Assembly: GCA_028287205.1 (NCBI GenBank)
Contig: JAQBQC010000005.1
Location: 1 to 6,852 of the forward strand
Source of the DNA: Gemmatimonadota bacterium
Lineage (GTDB): Bacteria > Gemmatimonadota > Gemmatimonadetes > Gemmatimonadales > Gemmatimonadaceae
Length of the DNA stretch: 6,852 nt
Reading direction: 5' to 3'
Shown here: one piece after another, positions 1 to 6,059 of the stretch
How positions within the stretch are numbered: the stretch's first letter is position 1
Layout: every line of letters begins with the position of its first letter
The notes under the pieces: generated by a model
Databases searched by the model: none
Told to the model about the DNA's origin: nothing
Seen by the model: only the letters and a program-made list of their open reading frames with translations
Made by a program: the position numbers and the translations under genes

Positions 1-27
1 GGTGGCTCCTCTTGTTCCTTAGGCACA

Positions 28-58
28 TCTTGCAACTATAAAATAACCGTTTGCAAGA
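28..58. repeat. Inverted repeat with AT-rich centre, left-edge intergenic region
   Basis: Arms TCTTGCAA (28-35) and TTGCAAGA (51-58) are exact reverse complements around a 15-bp AT-rich centre that includes TATAAAAT at 37-44. Each TTGCAA is itself palindromic. The region lies beyond the end of the Nudix-type regulator gene and no gene in the window reads from it. It could be an operator and promoter for a gene to the left, part of a terminator region, or chance: an 8-bp repeat with this loose spacing is expected about once in a window this size. The rest of 1-106 shows no coding region. Confidence 0.25.
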
Positions 59-74
59 CATGGGCCTCCCATGT
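58..74 (-). terminator. Possible terminator hairpin after the NrtR-family gene
   Basis: ACATGGG (58-64) and CCCATGT (68-74) form a perfect 7-bp stem with a 3-nt loop, 33 bp past the stop codon of the regulator gene on the minus strand. On the minus strand the stem is followed by CTTGCAAACGG and then TTATTTTATAG. The T-rich stretch therefore starts about 11 nt late, which is poor for a classical intrinsic terminator. Position and stem support the call; the missing U-tract weakens it. Confidence 0.25.
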
Positions 75-106
75 GCCGTCAAGATTCCGTCACGGCTGCG
101 CGACGA

Positions 107-793
107 TCAGGCGCCGAATCGAACTCCCCGGCGGCCACTCCGGCGTTTTTTCGGTGCGTACCGGAACAGTTGCGCCGGTCGCCCACGTCCTTCGCTGCGC
201 CACTCGTCCGTGGGCTCCACCAGCCAGGCCGCGTGCAGGGACCGGCGGAAGCTCGCCTTGTGCAGCCGCCTCCCGAGCAGAAGCTCGTAGATCTCCTGCA
301 GCTGCGTGAGCGTGAAGATCGACGGCAGCAGATGGAAGGCGATCGGCGACTGGTCCAGCCGCGAGCGCAGCGACGTCACTACCCCCTCGAGCATCGCGCG
401 CTGCCTCGGCGGCAGCGGCGGCAGGTCCTCCACCGCATGCCACATGGCGTCGCCCACCACGCCTTCGCCTGTTTCCTCATCCACGAGCGCCAGGAACGCG
501 ACTGACAGCTCCGCGCCGGAGGGATGACGACGCTTGTCGCCGAAAGCGGCCACCTGCTCTACCAGGGAGGGAGCGGTGCCGAGCGATTTCCTGGCGAGCT
601 TGGCGGCCTCGTCATCGATGGTCTCGCCTGGGCGCAGCGAACGCCATGGCAGCTGCCAGCGCTCTCTCGACTTCGCGGGCGCGCGCACGAGGAGGACCAT
701 GAGCCGACGGCCGCGCGGCGTGACGACGACAACGTCAATTGATGGTGCGGAGCGACGCGTTCCGGAGCGTACTGCGGGAGTGCGAGCTGGCAT
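107..793 (-). CDS. NrtR-family transcriptional regulator (degenerate Nudix domain + winged helix)
   Basis: A predicted cytoplasmic DNA-binding regulator of 228 aa. Residues about 18-145 are Nudix-like, and residues about 150-214 carry the NrtR-type winged helix, with FTLTQLQEIYE (160-170), a KASFRR segment (179-184) and the diagnostic GRGRPAQLFRY (202-212). The Nudix box is broken. After PGE (55-57), the stretch that should read REUxEExG reads KLARKSLG (65-72), so the metal-binding glutamates are gone. This fits NrtR relatives in which the Nudix fold only senses a ligand. Known members respond to NAD metabolites (NrtR) or sugars (AraR-type in Bacteroidetes); the ligand here is unknown. The tail (215-225) is very basic. 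The start is the ATG at 793. It has no Shine-Dalgarno, but a promoter is placed for transcription to begin at that A. The gene follows the GH3 gene by 30 bp, reads the same way, and is probably autoregulated through the palindrome in front of it. Confidence 0.88.
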   Translation of the reverse strand: MPARTPAVRSGTRRSAPSIDVVVVTPRGRRLMVLLVRAPAKSRERWQLPWRSLRPGETIDDEAAKLARKSLGTAPSLVEQVAAFGDKRRHPSGAELSVAFLALVDEETGEGVVGDAMWHAVEDLPPLPPRQRAMLEGVVTSLRSRLDQSPIAFHLLPSIFTLTQLQEIYELLLGRRLHKASFRRSLHAAWLVEPTDEWRSEGRGRPAQLFRYAPKKRRSGRRGVRFGA

Positions 794-799
794 GAATGA

Positions 800-822
800 A
801 TTAGTCGCGAAACGCGACTAAT
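800..822. promoter_or_regulatory. Perfect palindromic operator inside the promoter core
   Basis: ATTAGTCGCG (800-809) and CGCGACTAAT (813-822) are perfect 10-bp arms around AAA. The repeat fills the space between -35 and -10 of the regulator promoter, so a bound dimer would block RNA polymerase. Palindromes of about 21 bp in front of self-regulated genes are usual for NrtR-family proteins. A 10-bp repeat with a 3-nt spacer is unlikely by chance in a window of this size. As RNA it could also fold into a stable hairpin at the end of the GH3 message, but the following bases (TTCATTCATG) are not a U-tract, so the operator reading is preferred. Confidence 0.7.
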
Positions 823-827
823 GTCAA
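800..827 (-). promoter_or_regulatory. Leaderless sigma-70-like promoter of the NrtR-family gene
   Basis: On the minus strand a consensus -35 TTGACA (827-822) is followed by 16 nt and ACTAAT (805-800), a 4/6 match to TATAAT. Six nucleotides separate the -10 from the ATG at 793, so transcription would begin at or next to the A of the start codon. No Shine-Dalgarno precedes that ATG, which agrees with a leaderless message. The -35 includes all three bases of the TGA stop codon of the GH3 gene (824-826), so the promoter is embedded at the end of the upstream gene and would let the regulator be transcribed apart from it. Confidence 0.55.
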
Positions 828-2632
828 GGTCCTGGAATCGTGATCGGTAGCTTTCCCGTCATCGGTGTGAGTCCAAGCACCGCGCGCGCAGCCGCACTCT
901 GCGAGACCGGAAATCCGCCCCACGCGACGACGTACGCGGACACATCCGGAATCTGCTGAAGCAGATAGGGATTTCCGAATGCCATCACGATCGGATGTTC
1001 CTTTCGCCGCTGCAACTCCCCAATGAAATCCACGAACGGCCGCGGCACATTCACCGTCGCTACTGTCGAGCTGTGCGCAACGTACGAGCTCACGAGAATC
1101 ACATCCGCCGAGTCCGCAATCGACAACAGGCGAAAGAAATCCGGGCGCTCGTCGTCCGCGTTCACGTACTCCGGGCGCAGCGCCGGGAACGTCTTCCGCA
1201 GCTCCGCATCGAACGTCACACCAGCGCCCAGGTCGGCACGGTGTGCGTACGTCACGGAGAGGATCCGCGCCCCATGATTGAGGCGGCCCAGCGGCAACTG
1301 GTGCGCGCTGTCGCGCACGAGTGTGATCGAGCGCTCCGCGGCCACGCGCGCGATCGCGACGTCCGCAGAATCCCCGACGATCGCTCGCGCGCTGTCCAGA
1401 TCCACGAGCCGGCGCGTCCGCAGCCCCAGCCCCGCCTTCGTGGCGAGAATTCGCCGCACCGACTCGTCCAGTCGCGCCTCGGTGTAACGCCCGGACGTGA
1501 CCCCCGCGACCACCGCATCGACGGTCGTCGCCACATCCTGCGGCTGCAGCAGCACGTCCGCGCCGGCTGCCACTGCCATCTGCGCCGCGTTCACCGCGCC
1601 GTAGGTGTTGAGCACACCACCCATGTCCATCGCGTCCGAGACCACGAGTCCGTGAAAGTGCATCTCGTCACGCAACAGCGAAGTCAGCACGTTGTGCGAG
1701 AGCGTTCCCGGCGCGCCGCTCGAGTCGAGCGCGGGCATGGAGCCATGAAAGGTCATGATGGCTCCTACGTTTGCTTTCACGGCAGCGTTGAACGGCACGA
1801 GCTCGACGCTGTCGAGCCGCGCCCGCGATGCGCGCACGACCGGGAGCGCGAGATGCGAGTTCGTTCCCGTATCGCCGTGCCCGGGGAAATGCTTCCCCGT
1901 CGCGATCATCCCGTGCTCCTGCACACCACGGATGAACGCGGCGCCCAGCTGCGCGACCAAAGCGGGCTCCTCCCCGAAGGAGCGCGTGCTGATCACGGGA
2001 TTGGCGGGATTGTTGTTGACGTCGAGGATCGGCGAGAAGTCGATGTGGAATCCGATCGCGCGCCCCTCGATCGCCGTGATGCGCCCCTGCTCGTACGCGA
2101 GCATCGTGTCGCGTGTGGCGCCGATCGCCATCTCGGGCGGAAAGAGCACCGCGCCGCCGAGGTCGATGCCGTTCGGGAGAAAGTATCCGCCGCGCGCGCG
2201 ATACCCCGCGCCGAACTCGAGGTCGCCCCCCACGAGCAGCGGCAGGTCGCTCATGCGCTGCAGCGCGTTGAGCTTGGCCGCGATCTCGAGCGGCGAGCCC
2301 ACCGACATGATGATCCCGCCCACCCGCTGCTGCGTGATCCATCCGCTGATCTTCCGCCACTGCGGCGCGTCCGCGGACACGTAGTCGCCGAAGACCTGCG
2401 GCCACACCATCTGCGCCGCCTTGTCGCGCAGTGTCATTCCGGCGAGCTGGCAATCGACCCATCCGGCATCGCTCTTCGAGCCGCACTGCGGCGAGCGTGG
2501 ACGGCTCGCAGCCGTGGACGGACGCGAGCTCTCTGGGCGCGCGGCCGTGGACCTGCACGCGGCAAGCAGCATCACGGTGAAGAGCAGCGCGCGCGAAGAC
2601 TTCCGCGCCGGCTTCCGCCATCCGGTCGTCAC
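824..2632 (-). CDS. nagZ: GH3 beta-N-acetylhexosaminidase lipoprotein (NagZ/YbbD-like)
   Basis: Probable exo-acting glycoside hydrolase family 3 enzyme that removes N-acetylglucosamine from peptidoglycan fragments or other glycans at the membrane. The start chosen is GTG at 2632, whose GTGA overlaps the yggX stop; it gives 602 aa. An in-frame upstream ATG at 2893 would run through yggX and bury the signal peptide. The N-terminus is basic, then hydrophobic, ending in lipobox LAAC with Cys26. A Ser/Pro/Arg/Ala-rich linker (27-49) follows, then the TIM barrel from about 60 and a C-terminal GH3 domain from about 430. Two-domain lipoprotein NagZ of this size is known from Bacillus subtilis (YbbD). 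Visible motifs are KHFPGHG (247-253) and the probable nucleophile Asp333 in SDAMDMGG. The general acid/base motif, usually D-S/T-H, here reads NSH (Asn258, His260), so catalysis or specificity may differ. Cys50 and Cys61 could form a disulfide. Translation is probably coupled to yggX. Confidence 0.9.
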   Translation of the reverse strand: MTTGWRKPARKSSRALLFTVMLLAACRSTAARPESSRPSTAASRPRSPQCGSKSDAGWVDCQLAGMTLRDKAAQMVWPQVFGDYVSADAPQWRKISGWITQQRVGGIIMSVGSPLEIAAKLNALQRMSDLPLLVGGDLEFGAGYRARGGYFLPNGIDLGGAVLFPPEMAIGATRDTMLAYEQGRITAIEGRAIGFHIDFSPILDVNNNPANPVISTRSFGEEPALVAQLGAAFIRGVQEHGMIATGKHFPGHGDTGTNSHLALPVVRASRARLDSVELVPFNAAVKANVGAIMTFHGSMPALDSSGAPGTLSHNVLTSLLRDEMHFHGLVVSDAMDMGGVLNTYGAVNAAQMAVAAGADVLLQPQDVATTVDAVVAGVTSGRYTEARLDESVRRILATKAGLGLRTRRLVDLDSARAIVGDSADVAIARVAAERSITLVRDSAHQLPLGRLNHGARILSVTYAHRADLGAGVTFDAELRKTFPALRPEYVNADDERPDFFRLLSIADSADVILVSSYVAHSSTVATVNVPRPFVDFIGELQRRKEHPIVMAFGNPYLLQQIPDVSAYVVAWGGFPVSQSAAARAVLGLTPMTGKLPITIPGP

Positions 2633-2907
2633 CAGTTGATCGTACCCTGCTTGCTCGTGTCCACCTGCTCGTCCTTTCCCGTCTTGAACAGGAAGGTCTC
2701 CATGTTCTTCGTGAGGAACTGGCGCGCCTGCGGGTCCATCAGATTCAGCCCGTAGTGGTTGATCAGCATCGTCTGCTGCTTCAGCCACAGCTTCCAGCAC
2801 TCGCCGCAGATCTCCTCCTGCGCCCGGGCGCCCAGCGGCCCGGGAAGCGGTGGACGCTCGAGCCCCTCGCGCGTGTTGCCGCAGCGAGTGCACGTCACTT
2901 CAGCCAT
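2629..2907 (-). CDS. yggX: YggX-type Fe(II)-trafficking / oxidative damage protection protein
   Basis: A 92-aa cytoplasmic protein. The core KQQTMLINHYGLNLMDP (43-59) and ETFLF (70-74) match the YggX family (iron traffic), which in enterobacteria supports Fe(II) handling and protects Fe-S enzymes from oxidative damage. Length is normal for the family. The N-terminus differs from the enterobacterial form as I remember it, which has one Cys near position 7: here there are two CxxC pairs, Cys6/Cys9 and Cys34/Cys37 (CTRC and CGEC), which look like a four-cysteine metal site. The start is the ATG at 2907; only a weak GAGA lies upstream. It begins 32 bp after the desaturase stop and ends overlapping the GTG start of the GH3 gene, so the three genes are probably one transcript. 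The family call is strong; the metal site is inference. Confidence 0.9.
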   Translation of the reverse strand: MAEVTCTRCGNTREGLERPPLPGPLGARAQEEICGECWKLWLKQQTMLINHYGLNLMDPQARQFLTKNMETFLFKTGKDEQVDTSKQGTINW

Positions 2908-2939
2908 CGGTCAGTCTCGAAAGCGGGGATCGCGCGCGC

Positions 2940-3689
2940 TCAGGCGCGCGCGTAACGGATCTTCGCCAGGCGCACCGCGGCGAGCATGCGGATGTACACC
3001 CAGCCAATGTCGAACTCGTACCACTTCGCCTTGAACTTCGCGGAGTGCGGGTCGGCGTGATGATTGTTGTGCAGCTCCTCGCCACCCAGCCAGATCGCGA
3101 TCGGGGAGATGTTCCGGCTCTCATCCTTCACATCGTAGTTGCGGTAGCCGAGCGCGTGGCCCACACCGTTGATGATTCCCGCGGCCCAGAAGGGAATCCA
3201 GAGCATCTGCACGGCCCACACGAGTGGTCCGATGTAGAAGCCGAACAGGTACACATCGATCGTGAGCATCAGCACGAGGCCGAGCCAGTTGAGCCGCGCG
3301 AGCACGTAGCGCTCGAGCCAGTCGTTGGGCGTTCCCTTCCCGTACTTCTCCAGAATCCCGGGCTGACGAACCGCCTGGCGATAGTAGAACGCTCCCTTCA
3401 GGATGATCTCCCGCAAGCCTTCCATGACCGGGGAATGCGGATCGCCTTCACGGTCGGCGAACGCGTGGTGCTTCCGGTGGCATGCCACCCACTCCTGTGT
3501 CACGATCGACGTCGAGAGCCACAGCCACACCCGCATCGGAATCTCGGCCAGCTTGCTGAACGTCACGCCACGGTGTGTCTGCGCGCGATGCAGAAAGAGC
3601 GTCACGCAGACGTTCGTGAGATGACCAGCGATGACGACGAAGAGCACCGGCTTCCACCAATGCGTCGCCCACATTGCAAATCCTGGCAT
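2940..3689 (-). CDS. Membrane fatty acid (acyl-CoA-type) desaturase
   Basis: Integral membrane di-iron enzyme that introduces a cis double bond into long acyl chains, adjusting membrane fluidity. The protein is 249 aa from the ATG at 3689. It shows the three histidine boxes of the family in order: HRAQTH (34-39), HRKHH (71-75) and HNNHH (207-211), plus NGVGH with His178, which is also typical. Hydrophobic segments lie at about 15-33, 53-63, 135-150 and 152-173. The context DPHSP (83-87) after box 2 matches the DesA-like bacterial acyl desaturase group. The frame stays open to a GTG at 3725, but the ATG at 3689 has a good AGGTCAGGA ahead of it. An ATG at 3674 also has AGGA at 6 nt, so the start could be 5 codons later. 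It leads the probable desaturase-yggX-nagZ operon. Exact substrate and double-bond position cannot be read from sequence. Confidence 0.93.
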   Translation of the reverse strand: MPGFAMWATHWWKPVLFVVIAGHLTNVCVTLFLHRAQTHRGVTFSKLAEIPMRVWLWLSTSIVTQEWVACHRKHHAFADREGDPHSPVMEGLREIILKGAFYYRQAVRQPGILEKYGKGTPNDWLERYVLARLNWLGLVLMLTIDVYLFGFYIGPLVWAVQMLWIPFWAAGIINGVGHALGYRNYDVKDESRNISPIAIWLGGEELHNNHHADPHSAKFKAKWYEFDIGWVYIRMLAAVRLAKIRYARA

Positions 3690-3872
3690 TGCTTCCTGAC
3701 CTGAAGATGAAAACCGCTGTGGCACGGCACGCTGGGAGCGGCCGGAAGAACACTTATTCGGCTACGGAACGGCTGGCATGCGAGGGCGAAATAGCCCGCG
3801 TCGAAATCTACTGCCCGAGGATTGCAAGAGCCACCATTGGCCCGCGACGCCCGTTGAAGCGCGCAGCTGGAC
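3690..3872. other. Intergenic region between M1 peptidase and desaturase
   Basis: This 183-bp gap must hold the end of the peptidase message and probably the promoter of the desaturase operon. I see an imperfect hairpin with GGGC and GCCC arms around a 6-nt loop near 3783-3802, without a following T-run, and a relatively AT-rich patch GAATAAG near 3755-3761 on the minus strand. No -35/-10 pair is convincing and no terminator is clear. No small gene is supported here. Confidence 0.5.
3694..3702 (-). promoter_or_regulatory. Ribosome binding site deciding the desaturase start
   Basis: On the minus strand AGGTCAGGA (3702-3694) stands 4 nt before the ATG at 3689, with its AGGT half 9 nt further away. 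It argues against the upstream in-frame GTG at 3725, which has no such signal. A second AGGA (3684-3681) lies 6 nt before the ATG at 3674, so a choice between 3689 and 3674 remains. Confidence 0.5.
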
Positions 3873-5942
3873 CTAAGGCTGCGTATTCATGGAGCTTACG
3901 AGCCCCCCGGTACTCACCGGCCCGAGCTTGTCCTCGGGCGGCGCGTTCCCCCACGTATCGTTCGACGAATTGAAATCGGGAACGGTACCGTCGGGCCAGA
4001 GCCGCGCCCCCGCGAGGGGTGAGCGCACCGGAATCGTCGCCGTGTAGCGATCGCCGAGGAACCAGACGTCCACAGGCAGCTTCACATCCTGTGTCGTGCC
4101 GTCGGAGAGCTTGAGGCGCAGCTCCACCGGGAACGGAATCGACGTGTGCTTCCTGAGCTGAATGAGCGCGATGTTCCGGCCGTCGCTCGACACGGTGGAC
4201 GCGGTGTCGATGCCGATGTCGAGCACGTCCGTCGTGTAGAAGAAGCCGCGCCAGAACCATGCGAGATCCTCCCCCGTCGCGCTCTCGACCGTGCGAAAGA
4301 AATCTGCCGGCGTCGGGTGCTTGAACGCCCAGCTCGCGGCGTACTCGCGGAATGCCCGGTCGAATGCCGTCCGGCCGACGACGTGATTCCTGAGCGCGAG
4401 CAACACCGCGGCCGGCTTGTCGTAGCCGATCGCGCCCAGCGCGGCCGGCGGCACTCGGTCCGGAGGCGTCATCAGCGGACGCTGCTCACCCGTCAGGATG
4501 CTCCTTCTCCAATCTTCCATGTAGCGGGGCCACTGATAGTTGCGCGGGAACCGCTGCTCGTTCGAGAACGTGTTGATGTACGTGTTCAAGCCCTCGTCCA
4601 TCCACGCGTAGCGCCGCTCGTTCGACCCCACGATCATCGGGAACCACTCGTGTCCGTGCTCGTGGTCGAGCGTGGTGAAGATGCCGTTCGGATCCGACTC
4701 CTGCGTCGCGTAGTTCACGAACACGATCATCGGATACTCCATCCCGCCCACTGGTCCGGCCACCGACGTCGCCTGCGGATACGGATACGGCAGCACGAAC
4801 TGCGAATAGGTCCTGACCGTCCACTGCGTCTCTTCGGCCGCGCGCGTCCACTCCGGGCCCGCCTTCGGCCATTCGTAGTACGCCTGCGTGAGCACTCCCT
4901 TCCAGCTCGTCGCGTCCCAGCGGAAGTCCGGCGCGCCCGCCCACGCGACATCCCGCACGTGCTGCGCGCGGAATCGCCATGTCTTTGTTCCCGGTGTCGC
5001 CACCGGCTTCGACTCCGCTTCGGTGATGATGCGAACGATCGAGTCGCTGCGCGCAGCACTCGCCAGGCGAGCCCGCTGCGCCGCGGTGAGCACCTCCTGC
5101 GGATTCTGCAGCAGTCCGCTGCCCGCGATCACGTACCCGGCGGGAACGGTCACGGCGAAGTTGATGTCGCCGTACTCCAGGTAGAACTCGCCCTGTCCGA
5201 GGTACGGGTCGGTATTCCACCCGCGCACATCGTCGTACACATCCACGCGCGGATACCACTGCGCGATCTCGTAGAGCGGCCCGTCGCGCGCCATGCGATC
5301 GGAGCCGTGCTCCGGCACCGCAAATCCATAGTCCATCGCGATCGTCACCTTGCCACCGCGCGGGGCCAGCGGCTCCGTCAGGGCGATGCGCATCTGCGTG
5401 CCGCGCACGTCGGATGTCGCGCGGGCGCCATTCGTGACGAGATTCTGAATCTCGTAGCCGCCTTCGAAGCCGCGATCGCCGAATCGCGTGTCGTCCGGAA
5501 AGAGGTACGAGCCCTCGCTCCCCGACTTGTACAGATTCTGATCGAGCTGCATCCATACGTAGTGCAGCGTGTCGGGCGAATTGTTCGTGTACGCGAGCGT
5601 GACGCGTCCCTTGATCGTGTGGCGCGCGGTATCGAGCGTCGCGACGATGTCGTAGTCCGCGCGCTGCTGCCAATAGTCGGGGCCGGGATGCCCGTCCGCC
5701 GCGCGCACGCGGCTCGGCTGTGGCCAATCCATGCGATCGAGTCGCGCGAACGGATCGGGCCGCGTCGTCATGCGCGGGGTGCTCTCCGCCTGCGCCGACC
5801 GTACTACGGGAACGGTCAGCGACTCGACCCGCACCGGCGCCACCGCGGGCGCCGCCGCCTGGGATGGATGCGACACGGGAGAGCACGCGAGGACACTCGC
5901 GAGGGCGACCAACACAGGAACGCGCACAGGATACCTGACCAT
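3873..5942 (-). CDS. M1-family zinc metallopeptidase, predicted lipoprotein
   Basis: Predicted secreted, membrane-anchored aminopeptidase-like enzyme of 689 aa. A short signal peptide ends in lipobox VLAC with Cys20. An Ala/Pro/Val-rich linker is followed by the M1 N-terminal beta-sandwich (about 90-290) and the catalytic domain (about 300-580). The zinc site is intact: HEHGH (427-431), then exactly 18 residues and Glu450 in MDEGLN, giving ligands His427, His431 and Glu450 with catalytic Glu428. The exopeptidase motif GxMEN appears as GGMEYP (399-404), and Tyr507 in GYDKP is placed as the transition-state tyrosine. The C-terminal part (about 585-689) looks like a beta-domain. The start is the ATG at 5942; no Shine-Dalgarno is visible, and the GTG at 5927, with AGG at 6 nt, is an alternative that leaves a very short signal peptide. 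The role is probably peptide degradation for nutrition or envelope turnover. The gene diverges from the aldo/keto reductase. Confidence 0.93.
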   Translation of the reverse strand: MVRYPVRVPVLVALASVLACSPVSHPSQAAAPAVAPVRVESLTVPVVRSAQAESTPRMTTRPDPFARLDRMDWPQPSRVRAADGHPGPDYWQQRADYDIVATLDTARHTIKGRVTLAYTNNSPDTLHYVWMQLDQNLYKSGSEGSYLFPDDTRFGDRGFEGGYEIQNLVTNGARATSDVRGTQMRIALTEPLAPRGGKVTIAMDYGFAVPEHGSDRMARDGPLYEIAQWYPRVDVYDDVRGWNTDPYLGQGEFYLEYGDINFAVTVPAGYVIAGSGLLQNPQEVLTAAQRARLASAARSDSIVRIITEAESKPVATPGTKTWRFRAQHVRDVAWAGAPDFRWDATSWKGVLTQAYYEWPKAGPEWTRAAEETQWTVRTYSQFVLPYPYPQATSVAGPVGGMEYPMIVFVNYATQESDPNGIFTTLDHEHGHEWFPMIVGSNERRYAWMDEGLNTYINTFSNEQRFPRNYQWPRYMEDWRRSILTGEQRPLMTPPDRVPPAALGAIGYDKPAAVLLALRNHVVGRTAFDRAFREYAASWAFKHPTPADFFRTVESATGEDLAWFWRGFFYTTDVLDIGIDTASTVSSDGRNIALIQLRKHTSIPFPVELRLKLSDGTTQDVKLPVDVWFLGDRYTATIPVRSPLAGARLWPDGTVPDFNSSNDTWGNAPPEDKLGPVSTGGLVSSMNTQP

Positions 5943-6059
5943 GGAGAAGGATTCGAGTCCGATCGTGACAATTTAGCGAAGCGCACGTGGGGCCATAGCG
6001 GCCGCGTCATTGGCGCACATGCACTTGCTCGCGCGCCCACTGTTCCGTACCCTCACTGC
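5943..6059. other. Divergent intergenic region, M1 peptidase / aldo-keto reductase
   Basis: A 117-bp spacer between two divergent starts must serve both genes. Toward the peptidase (minus strand) the best elements are TTGTCA (5971-5966), a 5/6 match to the -35 but without a good -10 at 16-18 nt, and TAAATT (5975-5970), a 4/6 match to a -10 without a clear -35. Neither is convincing. The plus-strand promoter is listed separately. No inverted repeat stands out. Confidence 0.45.
6025..6053 (+). promoter_or_regulatory. Possible leaderless promoter of the aldo/keto reductase gene
   Basis: TTGCTC (6025-6030), a 17-nt spacer and TACCCT (6048-6053) precede the GTG at 6060 with 6 nt between. That places transcription start at the GTG itself, the same geometry as the regulator promoter at the other end of the window. 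Both hexamers match the consensus at only 3 of 6 positions, so the call rests on spacing and on the absence of a Shine-Dalgarno before the GTG. Confidence 0.3.

Noticed and set aside
801..821. The palindrome read as an intrinsic terminator of the GH3 gene
   Set aside because: The sequence after it on the minus strand is not T-rich and runs straight into the regulator start codon, while its placement between -35 and -10 favours an operator.
1739..1765. Inverted repeat GGAGCCAT / ATGGCTCC with an 11-nt spacer inside the GH3 gene
   Set aside because: It lies in conserved coding sequence, and an 8-bp repeat with flexible spacing is expected about once by chance in a window of this length.
995..2755. 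A 586-codon open frame on the plus strand opposite the GH3 gene and part of yggX
   Set aside because: Its translation is Arg/His/Pro-rich without domains, while the minus strand encodes recognisable GH3 and YggX motifs through the same stretch. Long antisense open frames are common in GC-rich coding DNA.
2633..2893. An 87-codon N-terminal extension of the GH3 gene starting at the ATG at 2893
   Set aside because: It lies inside yggX in another frame, has no signal or domain, and would place the lipoprotein signal peptide internally. The GTG at 2632 puts the signal peptide at the N-terminus.
4486..5886. A 466-codon open frame on the minus strand within the M1 gene
   Set aside because: It is a frame-shifted shadow of the peptidase: Arg/Ala/Gly-rich with no motif, while the main frame carries the complete zinc site.
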